Shown piece by piece: positions 1-8,649 of a stretch of DNA of 64,000 bases. Numbering within the stretch: position 1 is the stretch's first letter; every line of letters starts with the position of its first letter. The position numbers and the translations under genes were made by a program. The stretch is from Agrobacterium tumefaciens (lineage in GTDB: Bacteria; Pseudomonadota; Alphaproteobacteria; Rhizobiales; Rhizobiaceae). The notes beneath the pieces were generated by a model, which was not told the DNA's origin, did not search any database, and saw only the letters and a program-made list of their open reading frames with translations. The DNA lies in the NCBI RefSeq assembly GCF_013337285.1, contig NZ_SUPW01000006.1, forward strand, positions 1-64,000, given 5' to 3'.

Positions 1-135
1 GTCGGCGCTCCGCAATTTCCCTTCTGAAATGCTAATTGGCGTATTGATTTTGGGTGTCGTTGGTACACATCCCACTCTGCAGCGTTAACCATATTGGGAA
101 CCGCCACACCAAGTCCGCTTCAGTTATGTTAACCG

Positions 136-423
136 TTGGTAAACAGGGGCGATTGGCGGACCAACGATGTGAGCTTTGTGTTGGAGAAACACTGGGAGCG
201 GCTGCTCAGGGAGATCGCGGCCTGCGAAATGGCAGTTCGAGAGATCGAAACCGATCTTCGACTTCGGGCAATGTCGAACGACGCCAACGACAGAGAGTTG
301 GCCCTCCTGCGGCGATTAAAAGGTGAAAATGCCGATTTGCTTCATCGTTACCGGAATCTGAGAGAAGCGTTCATTGCGTTGCTGTGTGAAGACGATATCG
401 CGGCCGAGCAATTTCCTGCCTGA
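136..423 (+). CDS. small hypothetical protein, helical
   Basis: A 95-residue reading frame from a TTG; GTG codons at 166 and 175 are other possible starts, and no strong ribosome binding site decides between them. The product is rich in Arg, Glu, Leu and Ala with heptad-like spacing (LLREIAACEMAVREIET, then NRxLREAF), so it is probably a short coiled-coil cytoplasmic protein. I do not recognise a family. It stands alone, followed by about 600 bases without a convincing gene. The regular helix pattern is the main argument that it is real. Confidence 0.45.
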   Translation: MVNRGDWRTNDVSFVLEKHWERLLREIAACEMAVREIETDLRLRAMSNDANDRELALLRRLKGENADLLHRYRNLREAFIALLCEDDIAAEQFPA

Positions 424-1043
424 GATCGCAGGCTACCTATCCTCGTTGCTGCGCAGTTCAAATGTCCAGCCCATATCGAGATCAATCAGCACAGTGATTT
501 CGGTGTCCGTGTAGTTCACGGCTGCGATCCCACTCCTGTCCTTTATGCTCCGTCACAAAACGCCCGCGGGGTTCGTTCAAGAGCAATGTTTATATGAGGA
601 ACCGCTGAAGACGCATTCATTTGGCCCTGTAGGTGCCTATTCGCCTTGTTGCTTTCCAAACAGGAGGAAGCCAAGATCTTGATCATCTTCCGTTCTGATG
701 ACAAACTCGCCACAATAGTGCCTCCCTCTCAGATTTTACTGGTGTCCATCGCGCTAAAAAATGGCAGCGTGAGCGGTACTGGACCCGATGATCTCCTTCC
801 CTCCCAACTATGCGAGCGGTGGGTGGAATAGAAGCGTCCGTGCCACCAACCAGGAGAGTGACGATGACGCATGAAATTCATTGGCCTTGACATTATAAAG
901 AAACGGTTGCGGTCGCAATCGCCGGCGCAAGAGCCATGCGTTCGACTGCATCGGTGATGGATTGTATGCAAACATCCAGTCCTTGAAGCCGAGCAGGAGG
1001 AAAAGCTTCGGCCTGCATGTTTTTCCTGTGGCCAATCTTCACG
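424..1043. other. intergenic, no convincing gene
   Basis: About 620 bases between a small plus-strand gene and the acyltransferase stop codon. Only short, overlapping frames occur on both strands and none has a recognisable motif or good start site. No hairpin with a T-run was seen. It may hold decayed coding sequence. Confidence 0.4.
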
Positions 1044-2027
1044 TCAGCGCACCGGTACGGCATGGTCTTGCCGGCGCGGCCCGCCGCCATACTTGCGTCT
1101 GAAAAGCTTGATAAGCGGTTTCTCGAACAGGAAATGCGCCAAGACCGACACGGCCAGTGCAACGATGATGATAACCGCTCCAGCGAGAATACCGGGCGCC
1201 AATATCTTATGAATGATTGAGATCACCAGGCCATGCAGAAGATAGAGGGCGTAGGACGAGTCCCCGATAATCTCGATTGGTTTCAGCAGACGTCGCGGCC
1301 ATAGTCCGGCATTTTCGAGCCACACGCATCCGGCCACAAGGAAAAAGGCAGGTACGCCCCACGTCATCAGGCGCAGCATTCCAGATTGCTCGCTTATCAT
1401 AGCCGCGGCAACAAAACCCGTCAGTGATATGACAAGCGCGGCGATACCCGCTTGTCTGCCCTGGAACATAAAGCGCGACAGCAGAAGCCCGCCGAGGAAC
1501 TCCAGCAAGAGCGGCGAGGTCCAGGTTTGTATGAAGGGGGATTGTGAGGGTAAAACCTGTCCCGCCAAGGCCATGACGGACAGGATGCCGACCGTTACAG
1601 CCAGCGGTGCGCGCACGGCAAGTCCAAGCGCGAAGACAATATAGAAGAACATTTCCATATTAAGGGTCCAGCCCACGACCAAAAGGGGAGCTACCTCGCC
1701 GTTATCGCCTGTATAGGGAATAAAAAGCAGCGATTTCCATAAATGCTCGAGGGTAAAGGTAAAGGTAGAAAAAACGCCCGCCATCGCACCGGCGCACATC
1801 ACCAAGGTCACGGCCCAGTATAAGGGCACAATACGGACCAGCCTGTGATATAAAAACGCCCCCGGTCCCCCCGCCGTTGCGAAAGAACCCATGATGAGGC
1901 CGGAGATGACAAAAAAGACATCCACACCTGCCGCCCCAATCGTAAATGGGTCACCGACTATATGAAACAGCAGGACCGAAAACGCCGCGAGCGCCCTCAG
2001 AAACTGGATGGAATAAACCTTTTGCAT
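1044..2027 (-). CDS. membrane acyltransferase, acyltransferase-3 family (ExoZ/OafA-like)
   Basis: An integral inner-membrane protein of about 327 residues. It begins MQKVYSIQFLRALAAFSVLLFHI, the usual first membrane helix of acyltransferase-3 proteins, which carry the Arg and His expected for acyl transfer (RALAA, FHI). Around ten hydrophobic segments follow. The start at 2027 is chosen because AGGAG lies 5 nt upstream; an in-frame codon at 2048 lacks this. Family members O-acetylate or succinylate surface polysaccharides or lipid-linked sugars. The nearby GH16 glycanase and Wzy-like polymerase suggest an exopolysaccharide substrate, but that is inference. Confidence 0.85.
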   Translation of the reverse strand: MQKVYSIQFLRALAAFSVLLFHIVGDPFTIGAAGVDVFFVISGLIMGSFATAGGPGAFLYHRLVRIVPLYWAVTLVMCAGAMAGVFSTFTFTLEHLWKSLLFIPYTGDNGEVAPLLVVGWTLNMEMFFYIVFALGLAVRAPLAVTVGILSVMALAGQVLPSQSPFIQTWTSPLLLEFLGGLLLSRFMFQGRQAGIAALVISLTGFVAAAMISEQSGMLRLMTWGVPAFFLVAGCVWLENAGLWPRRLLKPIEIIGDSSYALYLLHGLVISIIHKILAPGILAGAVIIIVALAVSVLAHFLFEKPLIKLFRRKYGGGPRRQDHAVPVR

Positions 2028-2251
2028 TACCGCTCCTGAAGTACTCAACCGTTCACGTCCTTCGCCTCAAATGCAGACAGAGGCAGCGATTCGCACCAAC
2101 TCGAAAAAGTCGCAGAACTCTCCTGATTTCGATGCTTGCAAGAATTGATGAGGGATACGTTCAAAAAATACCTAAAATCTGAAGAGCCAGATGACCAGAA
2201 TTATTCTTACCAGAAGCAGCCATCTCATGTGTAATTGAGTAAATGCCCTGG

Positions 2252-4033
2252 TTACAAACGTTTATATGCCGCAACGTAGTCGATTTTGACAGTGTTGGGA
2301 TAATCTGCCGGGTCTGGCGTCCCTGGCCAAACGCCTCCCACTGACTGGTTCAGGATGAAGTAGAACGGAACATCGAATGGTTCTGCTCGGGCGTAAAGTC
2401 CTGAGCTGTTGGGAAGGGGAAATGTGGTCTTCTTGACAAAGTTGTCATCGATGAAGAACGAGATTCCTGTCGTATCCCATTCGGCGGCGTATACCGTCCA
2501 ACGGTCGACGCTGGGGATAACGTTTGCCGAACCGGAGTCCTGTGTATGTCCACCAGTCGATGTACCCCAGTGCAAAGTACTGTGCACTGTTTTGTCTTCA
2601 GTGGCATTGGTCGTCGAGTTGAGTTGCCCTACATATTCAAGAATGTCGATTTCGCCGCCGCAGGGCCAGTACATGCCGCAAGTTCCCCAGTTCTTTTGCA
2701 ACTGCGGCATCATCCAGAACGCTGGCCAGGCCCCCCTTGCGACTGGCATTCTGATCCGTGCCTCCAGACGGCCAAAAGCCTGCGAAAACCGGTCTTTCGA
2801 GATGACAAGCCCGCTGAGCCACGATTTGGTGATCCCCAGGCAGCTCACGGACTGCTGCTTTGCGGTCAACTGTAGCGATCCGTTTTTGATCGCTACTTGC
2901 GAAGCATCATAGCACTCCGTTCCCCAGGTCTCGCCAAAACCCTCCGTGCTAGACCCGTATGTTGGGCCCGTGGTGATTGCCACCCACTTTGCGGGATCAA
3001 GTGTACCATTCGAGAATTCATCCGAAAAAGTCAGAGCCCAACCATCGCGAACGGGAACGGGTACATTGTCTGGCTGAGTTGGGAGGGAGGCGGCGATGCC
3101 TGGATTCAGCATGACATCGTCCACCAGCACCGAGACCGCACCGCCATCCTGTCTTTCGGCTGTGATACCGATCAATGTTGTATTCGGCATCGGAACGTCA
3201 ATAACGACGCGCGTCCAGGCCGTTGAAGAAACGGCAATCGGGCCGGTGTTGGTATCCCATAGTGTTTCGTCAGTTACCTGATCGACGAGTTTTGTGTGAA
3301 CAAGAGCGCTTCCCGTCTCCGCTCGGACATAATAAGCAACTCGGGTTAATGGCTGAGGGCATTCGCCGGGGCTTATATCTCGCTTGGCGGTGCCATATGG
3401 AGAACCGCTCAGTTTGAGCGACCAGTCATCTGTTCGTCCAGGGGAGGTTATGGCCACCGCATTGCCGCTCCACCAAACCACAAACCCGCCCGTGTCTTGC
3501 GTGAAAGACTGGTTTGCGCAGGCATCGTTCGCAACGACGACATCATCAATATAAACTGTTGTGTTGGTTGCCGGCGAAACCGGCTCGGCGGTAATGCCAA
3601 TGAGCGTCTCATTGGTGATCATGACGGGAATCGAAATCCTGGTCCAAGTCGTCCCCACAACGGTCGGTCCGGCGTTGACCGAATCGTACAGGACGGCGTC
3701 GGTCATCTGATCAACGAGCTTTGTGTAAATACGAGCGCTACCCGTTTGGGTGCGCACCCAATAATTCACATAAGCGATGCCGAGCGGGCATTCGGTGGGC
3801 AATATGTATCTGCTTGCCGTGCCAGGACCGCCCTGTAAGCGCAAGGATTGTGAATCCGTGTGGCCGACGGACGTATCCACGACGGGGGTCGACCCGCTCC
3901 ACCATGGTCCCCAGCCTCCGAGCCCGGCCGAAAATGACTGGTTCTCCCCGCAATCTACACTTACAGCGTGAGCTGGAGAGCCCGCAGCATACAAAATCAT
4001 GGCAAGTAGCCAAGTCAGTATAGAACCTCTCAC
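2252..4033 (-). CDS. secreted GH16 family glycanase with two N-terminal carbohydrate-binding domains
   Basis: The likely start is a GTG at 4033 (GGGGGT just upstream), giving 593 residues with a signal peptide ending SPAHA. The frame stays open to 4324, but the extra 97 residues look non-coding. Two homologous jelly-roll domains of about 130 residues follow (each with NQSF, WWSG, TKLVDQ, TLIGITAE and DDV motifs), resembling CBM4/9-type modules. The C-terminal 270 residues are a GH16 domain with the catalytic motif EIDILE (E461, D463, E466). GH16 enzymes cut beta-1,3/1,4-glucans, and rhizobial ExoK-type members trim succinoglycan. The neighbouring polymerase and acyltransferase support a role in processing an exopolysaccharide outside the cell. 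Confidence 0.9.
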   Translation of the reverse strand: MRGSILTWLLAMILYAAGSPAHAVSVDCGENQSFSAGLGGWGPWWSGSTPVVDTSVGHTDSQSLRLQGGPGTASRYILPTECPLGIAYVNYWVRTQTGSARIYTKLVDQMTDAVLYDSVNAGPTVVGTTWTRISIPVMITNETLIGITAEPVSPATNTTVYIDDVVVANDACANQSFTQDTGGFVVWWSGNAVAITSPGRTDDWSLKLSGSPYGTAKRDISPGECPQPLTRVAYYVRAETGSALVHTKLVDQVTDETLWDTNTGPIAVSSTAWTRVVIDVPMPNTTLIGITAERQDGGAVSVLVDDVMLNPGIAASLPTQPDNVPVPVRDGWALTFSDEFSNGTLDPAKWVAITTGPTYGSSTEGFGETWGTECYDASQVAIKNGSLQLTAKQQSVSCLGITKSWLSGLVISKDRFSQAFGRLEARIRMPVARGAWPAFWMMPQLQKNWGTCGMYWPCGGEIDILEYVGQLNSTTNATEDKTVHSTLHWGTSTGGHTQDSGSANVIPSVDRWTVYAAEWDTTGISFFIDDNFVKKTTFPLPNSSGLYARAEPFDVPFYFILNQSVGGVWPGTPDPADYPNTVKIDYVAAYKRL

Positions 4034-4353
4034 GGCACCCCCAACAAAGACATCTTGTAGTTGAATTCCAATAAGCCTGAACTGGCATCTTCTCGTCAAG
4101 TGCGGAGTTGGGGATTCGTCGAAAAGGCACATCTTTATCGCGATGATGAAAGAAACTAACCCGAGCCAGAATCTGCGCACCGTTTGATTGCAGAAGGCGT
4201 CTGTTTTTCCGCTTAGGCCTCTTTTCTTCATGACGGATTTGCTATTCATCCGTGCATTCGGAATAACTAAAAAATAGGGTTTTCTCGGGATATTGGTGTT
4301 ACCGGAATGAAGCATCGGGCACACATGGGAAAAATGGCAGAGAAGATCCCCTT
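4034..4353. promoter_or_regulatory. divergent intergenic region between GH16 glycanase and Wzy-like polymerase
   Basis: This 320-base stretch separates the GTG start of the glycanase from the ATG of the polymerase and is lower in GC than its neighbours. Because both genes are transcribed outward, their promoters should lie here. The in-frame extension of the glycanase crosses it, but that peptide has no signal-peptide or domain character. I could not pick out a convincing -35/-10 pair. Confidence 0.35.
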
Positions 4354-5754
4354 ATGGATGCAGCGCACGAAGAACAGACGCGTGGAAATTGGCGGAATAC
4401 ACTGTTTTATGTGACGTTCCTTTATTTTACGGTCGGTTTCTCACCCTATATTTCACTCTCGTCGACCTATCAGGGCTCTGCCATGGCGGAGGGGTCCAAC
4501 CTGTTGAACCAGCTCACCGCGATCATCCTGCTTTTCAGTTTCATGGTGTTCATGGTGAAGGAACGGTCTTTCTCCATCGTCTTCACGCCGCGTCTGCTGA
4601 TGGCGACGATTTTCGGCTGGTACGCCCTCACCTCTGTCGTGGGGGAGGCGCCGATGTTTTCGCTGCGTCGGCTTGTCATGTGCGCCATCATCTGCGTGCT
4701 TGCCGGTTGCTTTTTGCAATTGCCGCGCACGGAACGGCATTTCACCACGCTGCTTGCCAGCTGCGCGATGATTATCCTTTTCCTGTGTTATTTCGGCGTC
4801 ATCGCCCTGCCGTCACGATCTATCCATCAGGCAAGCGACGCGCTGGAGCCGCTTCTGGCGGGTAACTGGCGCGGAGTCTTCCAGCACAAGAACGAGGCTG
4901 CCTCGGTCATGGCGGTGCTGATCATCGTGGCGATTTATCTCTGCAGGCGCTGGTCCTTCATCGGCGGCCTACTGGTGCTGCTATTATCGCTGTTCTTCCT
5001 GATCAAGTCAGGCGGCAAGACGGTGCTCGGCCTGATGCCGATCGTCGTCGCGGCGGGCTGGTTCATCGTGCACTGGCCCCAGTGGCGTTATGTGGTCTTG
5101 GCCCTGCTTCTGTTGGTCTTCACCGTCGTGACCGTCGGCACCACGGTCGACCCGGTGTTTTCGCAGATGCTGACTAGGATGGGTGTCGATGCCAGTTTTA
5201 CTGGCAGAACCGATATCTGGGTCGTCGCCATCGATTACATCCGCAAAAGTCCGATCCTCGGATATGGCTATCAGGCCTTTTGGCGCAGCGACGCCCTGAT
5301 GTCGAGCATGGATAGCAACAGTTGGGCAACGACCGCGCCAGCGGCCCACAGTGGATATTTCGATCTGCTGCTTGCGGGTGGCATCCCCGGTCTGGTGCTG
5401 GTGATGATGTGGATTTATCTGCTACCGCTTCACTATCTCGGCAAAATGAACGAGGCGACGCGCAAAAGTCCGCTGACCCGCCTTTACGTCGGTATCTGGC
5501 TTTATGTGCTGCTCTACGGCTTTCTGGAAACGCTATTCTTGCTCAGTTCGGGCTCCGTCTGGTTTTTTCTCCTCGTGGCGGTAATGGGCCTGCATCTGCA
5601 GGCGAACGCCAGCCTTGCCGAAGACGAGGCAGAGCCGGAATCTGCCCGAACCGGCGGTGATGCCGACACGACACCCCACTTGCGATTACCCGTTGCTCGA
5701 AAGACGTTCGCGACTGTTCGGTCGGTACGAAACTCAGAATCTACTCGAAAATGA
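4354..5754 (+). CDS. O-antigen ligase / ExoQ-like polysaccharide polymerase (Wzy_C)
   Basis: A 466-residue polytopic membrane protein with about eleven hydrophobic segments. A large loop region carries GRTDIW...PILGYGYQAFW, the conserved signature of the Wzy_C/O-antigen-ligase superfamily; an HKNEAAS motif lies earlier. ExoQ-type members polymerise lipid-linked repeat units of exopolysaccharide at the periplasmic face of the inner membrane. It is divergent from the GH16 glycanase and followed at once by an IS6-type remnant. The last 40 residues are polar and low in complexity, so its 3' end may have been altered by the insertion. Confidence 0.85.
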   Translation: MDAAHEEQTRGNWRNTLFYVTFLYFTVGFSPYISLSSTYQGSAMAEGSNLLNQLTAIILLFSFMVFMVKERSFSIVFTPRLLMATIFGWYALTSVVGEAPMFSLRRLVMCAIICVLAGCFLQLPRTERHFTTLLASCAMIILFLCYFGVIALPSRSIHQASDALEPLLAGNWRGVFQHKNEAASVMAVLIIVAIYLCRRWSFIGGLLVLLLSLFFLIKSGGKTVLGLMPIVVAAGWFIVHWPQWRYVVLALLLLVFTVVTVGTTVDPVFSQMLTRMGVDASFTGRTDIWVVAIDYIRKSPILGYGYQAFWRSDALMSSMDSNSWATTAPAAHSGYFDLLLAGGIPGLVLVMMWIYLLPLHYLGKMNEATRKSPLTRLYVGIWLYVLLYGFLETLFLLSSGSVWFFLLVAVMGLHLQANASLAEDEAEPESARTGGDADTTPHLRLPVARKTFATVRSVRNSESTRK

Positions 5755-5797
5755 TTGAGTGAAATCAGATAGTTGTGTTTCTGTTGGCTTGCTCAGG

Positions 5798-6366
5798 ATG
5801 AGCGCGCCGACAATCAGCTATAAGAACCACCGCTTTCCACCACAGATCATTGCCCGTGCTGTGTGGCTGTATTTCCGGTTCCCTTTGAGCCTGCGGCTTG
5901 TCGAGGAAATTCTGCTGGAGCGCGGCATCGTCGTTTCTTATGAAACGATCCGCCGATGGGGTCGAAAATTCGGTCCGGCCTACGCAAAACAGTTGCGCAG
6001 AAAGAGGCGTGTCGCGATACCAAGGCTGCCAAGCGACTGCTGCTCAGGCTGCTGAAGAAGCAAGGCCTAACGCCGAAGCGCATCATCACCGATAAATTGC
6101 GCTCCTACCGCGCCGCAAAACGGAATGTCATACCCAGTGTCGAACATCGATCGCACAAGGGCTTGAACAATCGAGCGGAGATTTCTCACGTGCCACTGCG
6201 AAAGCGAGAACGGATGATGCAGGGATTTCGATCGGTCGGCAGTTTGCAACGCTTCGTCTCGATCTTTTCGGTCGTTCGAAATCTCTTCGTCGCACCACGC
6301 CAGAAGCGCTCAGCTCTGGCCACCACATTCACCGTATCCGCGCCATGGCGCAGCGGAAAGCTGTGA
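5798..6366 (+). pseudogene. IS6-family transposase, internally deleted and frameshifted
   Basis: The first part (from the ATG at 5798) reads as the IS6 N-terminus: FPPQIIARAVWLYFRFPLS and the helix-turn-helix SYETIRRWGRKFG. Near 5995 the reading frame changes and the rest continues as DTKAAKRLLLRLLKKQG, ITDKLRSYRAAKR and NNRAEISHVP. These hold the second Asp and the final Glu of the DDE triad. The WHLDE segment with the first catalytic Asp is missing, so about 45 codons were lost with the frameshift. The enzyme must be inactive. I did not find the terminal inverted repeats. Confidence 0.85.
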
Positions 6367-6750
6367 CCGGCGCACTTGCCTGATCTATGCGCGGATACTC
6401 CTCCTGGCATGGGCGAAACAACGTGACAACGCCTCGCAAGGCACTCGCGCCCACCTGCATCCTGCGGGTCACCGTCAATCTCTGAAATCCAGTAGTTGCA
6501 CGCCGTGACGAAACAAGGTGCGCCTTTTCACACCATCTGGCGATGTCCAAGCCTAACGCCGTCTCGTTCGCTTCACTGATAAACCGTAGAATAATTATTT
6601 CTCTACAATTGCTAACCGCAGGGACGTTGGTTCGTATCCGCTCAAGAGCTTGAACGTGAAGGAGAAAACCACGGCTTGCAAGGTACAAGGGGCTCACCTG
6701 ATGTGGCGCCCCTTATGTTACCCGCAACGGTCTTTATCTAACCGACAAAA
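6367..6750. other. intergenic stretch after IS6 remnant
   Basis: About 380 bases with no supported gene. It contains a tRNA-T-arm-like repeat copy (6619-6647) and a 7-bp stem AAGGGGC/GCCCCTT (6687-6714) that could end transcription of the MFS gene read on the minus strand. The rest shows no recognised feature. Confidence 0.4.
6619..6647 (+). repeat. 29-nt tRNA-T-arm-like repeat, copy A
   Basis: This segment is identical to 8556-8584 at 25 of 29 positions by eye. Both contain CGTTGGTTCRTATCC, which resembles the variable loop and T-arm of a tRNA. The two direct copies bracket the MFS/Lrp gene pair. Function is unknown. Confidence 0.4.
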
Positions 6751-7923
6751 TCACTTGGCATGTGCTTTCGAAAGCTGTTTCCTCGACGATGCCCACGCCA
6801 CCAATGCCAAGGCAAGGGCCATCAGCGAGAGGATCGCGCCTGCCCAGTTTGGTGATGCGAGGCCGAACCCTGCTGCAATCGTCGCCCCGCCCGCCCAGGC
6901 GCCAATTGCGTTACCAAGATTGAACATACCTATGTTGACGGACGCAGCCATGGTGGGCGCGCCGGCATAATCTGCGCGGTCCATCACCAGTTTCTGGATC
7001 GGAGAGACGGTAGCAAAGCCGAAGGCGGCCATAAGGAACACGGCTGCCGAGGCAACGACAGGGCTGCCGACGCCGATCCAAAACACCAGGAGCACCGCTG
7101 CTTGGGCGGCGAGCGTCACGAACAATGTGCCAAACAAAGAGCGGTCCGCAAACCGGCCCCCAATCCAATTGCCAACGGCCAGACCGAGGCCGAACAGGAC
7201 CATCAGCCACGCGATACCCGTGTCGGAAAATCCGGCTTCGGAGACCATCATCGGAGCGATATAGGTGATGGAAGTGAAGAACGCGGCGGGTCCGAAGATT
7301 GTAATGCCCATCGCGAGCAATACCTGCGGGTCCACAAACGCGCGCAGTTCCGTCTTCAGTGCGATCGGCTTGCCCGCTTCTATCCGGGGAACCAACATCG
7401 CGATGCTGACGATGGTCACCACGCCAATACCAGCGACCAACCAGAACACCAGACGCCAATCATAAACCTGCGCAAGCCAGGTGCCCAGCGGAACACCGAA
7501 AAGGTTCGCTAAAGTCAGCCCGGAGAACATGACGGCAATTGCGCTCGCCTGTCGGTCCTTGGTCACCAGCGACGCAGCGATGATCGAACCGAGACCGAAA
7601 AACGTGCCGTGGTTAAGGGCCGTCAGTACGCGACCAACCAGAGCAATTGTTAAATTTGGAGCGAGGGCCGTCAGCAGGTTTCCCAACGTGAACAGCACTG
7701 CCAGTCCGATCAGCATCGTTTTGCGCGGGACCCGTGAACCCGCAACGGTCAGGATTGGTGCACCAACAAAAACACCGAGAGCGTAGGTCGTCGCCATCAG
7801 GCCGGCGGTCGGGATGTCTAAGCTAAAGTCGCGAGCTATCTGAGGGAGGATGCCGGCAACGACAAACTCGGTTAAACCTATACCGAATGCGCCAATGGCC
7901 AGCGCGAAAAGAGCGAGAGGCAT
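6751..7923 (-). CDS. MFS transporter, DHA1/AraJ-like
   Basis: A 390-residue inner-membrane protein with twelve hydrophobic segments, beginning MPLALFALAIGAFGIGLTEF as in the AraJ/YdhP group of drug-proton antiporters. The motif GRVLTALNHGTFFGLG matches the family's fifth helix region. The start at 7923 has TGGAG 6 nt upstream; the extension to 8025 would run over the regulatory region. Members export sugars, arabinose-like compounds or drugs, and the substrate here is unknown. It is divergent from an Lrp-type regulator, which probably controls it. Confidence 0.88.
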   Translation of the reverse strand: MPLALFALAIGAFGIGLTEFVVAGILPQIARDFSLDIPTAGLMATTYALGVFVGAPILTVAGSRVPRKTMLIGLAVLFTLGNLLTALAPNLTIALVGRVLTALNHGTFFGLGSIIAASLVTKDRQASAIAVMFSGLTLANLFGVPLGTWLAQVYDWRLVFWLVAGIGVVTIVSIAMLVPRIEAGKPIALKTELRAFVDPQVLLAMGITIFGPAAFFTSITYIAPMMVSEAGFSDTGIAWLMVLFGLGLAVGNWIGGRFADRSLFGTLFVTLAAQAAVLLVFWIGVGSPVVASAAVFLMAAFGFATVSPIQKLVMDRADYAGAPTMAASVNIGMFNLGNAIGAWAGGATIAAGFGLASPNWAGAILSLMALALALVAWASSRKQLSKAHAK

Positions 7924-7949
7924 AAAATACTCCAGATGCGATATTGTTT

Positions 7950-7983
7950 GCCGAATACAGTTCGGCGATAATGCCGATATCGG
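7950..7983. promoter_or_regulatory. palindromic operator candidates between MFS and Lrp genes
   Basis: Two palindromes sit in the 86-base gap between the divergent genes. GCCGAA (7950-7955) is inverted as TTCGGC (7961-7966) with 5 nt between, and CCGATATCGG (7974-7983) is a perfect 10-bp palindrome. A further TTCGGCAAA, the inverse of TTTGCCGAA at 7947-7955, lies at 8041-8049. Repeated half-sites of this kind suit an octameric Lrp/AsnC protein. Binding is inferred. Confidence 0.45.
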
Positions 7984-8009
7984 ATATGAAATTCGGGAGT
8001 AAAGCCAAA

Positions 8010-8513
8010 ATGGCTTCGACTGCAAAAGAAACAGATGTTATTCGGCAAACGAAGCATCGGCCCGTAGAGCTGGACACTTTCGACCGAAAGATATTAGGCG
8101 CGCTCGCAGAGGACGCTTCTCGAAGCTACGCTGAACTCAGCACGATCGTGAACCTGTCAGCGCCTGCGGTGCATGATCGCGTGAAGCGGCTGAAGCGGGA
8201 CGGCGTGATCAGAGGCACCGTCGCGAAACTCGACGGATGCAAGCTCGGCCGCTCACTTCTGACATTTCTGGTCATCGACACCAGCAGCTATAGCGCCACT
8301 CGTGCGCTTCTCGCGTTCACCGAAAGACCAGAGGTCGAGGAAGTCCACACGGTGGCGGGTGACGGCTGCGTTCTCGTGAAGGTGCGGGCAGCCGACACCG
8401 AGTCCTTGGAAAATTTCCTGATGGAAGTCCAGAGCCTCGACGGCGTGCGCTCTGTACGCAGTTACATCGCATTGTCGACGTTCTTGGAACGCGGACCGAT
8501 GCCAGATCGATAG
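8010..8513 (+). CDS. Lrp/AsnC family transcriptional regulator
   Basis: A 168-residue protein when started at the ATG at 8010, which has GGGAG 10 nt upstream; an earlier start at 7944 would overlap the operator region. Residues about 20-75 form the AsnC-type winged helix (DTFDRKILGALAEDAS, SAPAVHDRVKRLKRDGVI), followed by the RAM ligand-binding domain (HTVAGDGCVLVKVRA). It is divergent from the MFS exporter and most likely controls it in response to a small ligand such as an amino acid. The ligand is unknown. Confidence 0.88.
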   Translation: MASTAKETDVIRQTKHRPVELDTFDRKILGALAEDASRSYAELSTIVNLSAPAVHDRVKRLKRDGVIRGTVAKLDGCKLGRSLLTFLVIDTSSYSATRALLAFTERPEVEEVHTVAGDGCVLVKVRAADTESLENFLMEVQSLDGVRSVRSYIALSTFLERGPMPDR

Positions 8514-8555
8514 TTGGCTCGATCTTGGTGGCCGGGTATCGAGTGCGAGCTTGAA

Positions 8556-8584
8556 CAGGGTCGTTGGTTCATATCCCTTCAAGA
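8556..8584 (+). repeat. 29-nt tRNA-T-arm-like repeat, copy B
   Basis: Second copy of the sequence at 6619-6647, in the same orientation. Here CTTGAA (8549-8554) and TTCAAG (8578-8583) could also close a stem around it. It lies between the stop codons of the Lrp gene and rsgA. Confidence 0.4.
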
Positions 8585-8590
8585 CGAAGG

Positions 8591-8623
8591 GTTCAGGGCT
8601 GCAAGACTAGTTGCCCCCTGAAC
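8591..8623. terminator. hairpin between convergent lrp-like and rsgA genes
   Basis: GTTCAGGG (8591-8598) and CCCTGAAC (8616-8623) form a perfect 8-bp stem with a 17-nt loop in the gap between two convergent genes. There is no T-run on either side, so it may be a weak bidirectional terminator or an mRNA-end hairpin. Confidence 0.4.
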
Positions 8624-8649
8624 GGATCGCATGCCGATGGTCGAAGCGG

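Noticed and set aside
863-1020. possible transposase start (MKFIGLDI-like) on the plus strand
   Set aside because: Only about ten residues look like an IS110-type start and the frame does not continue with family motifs.
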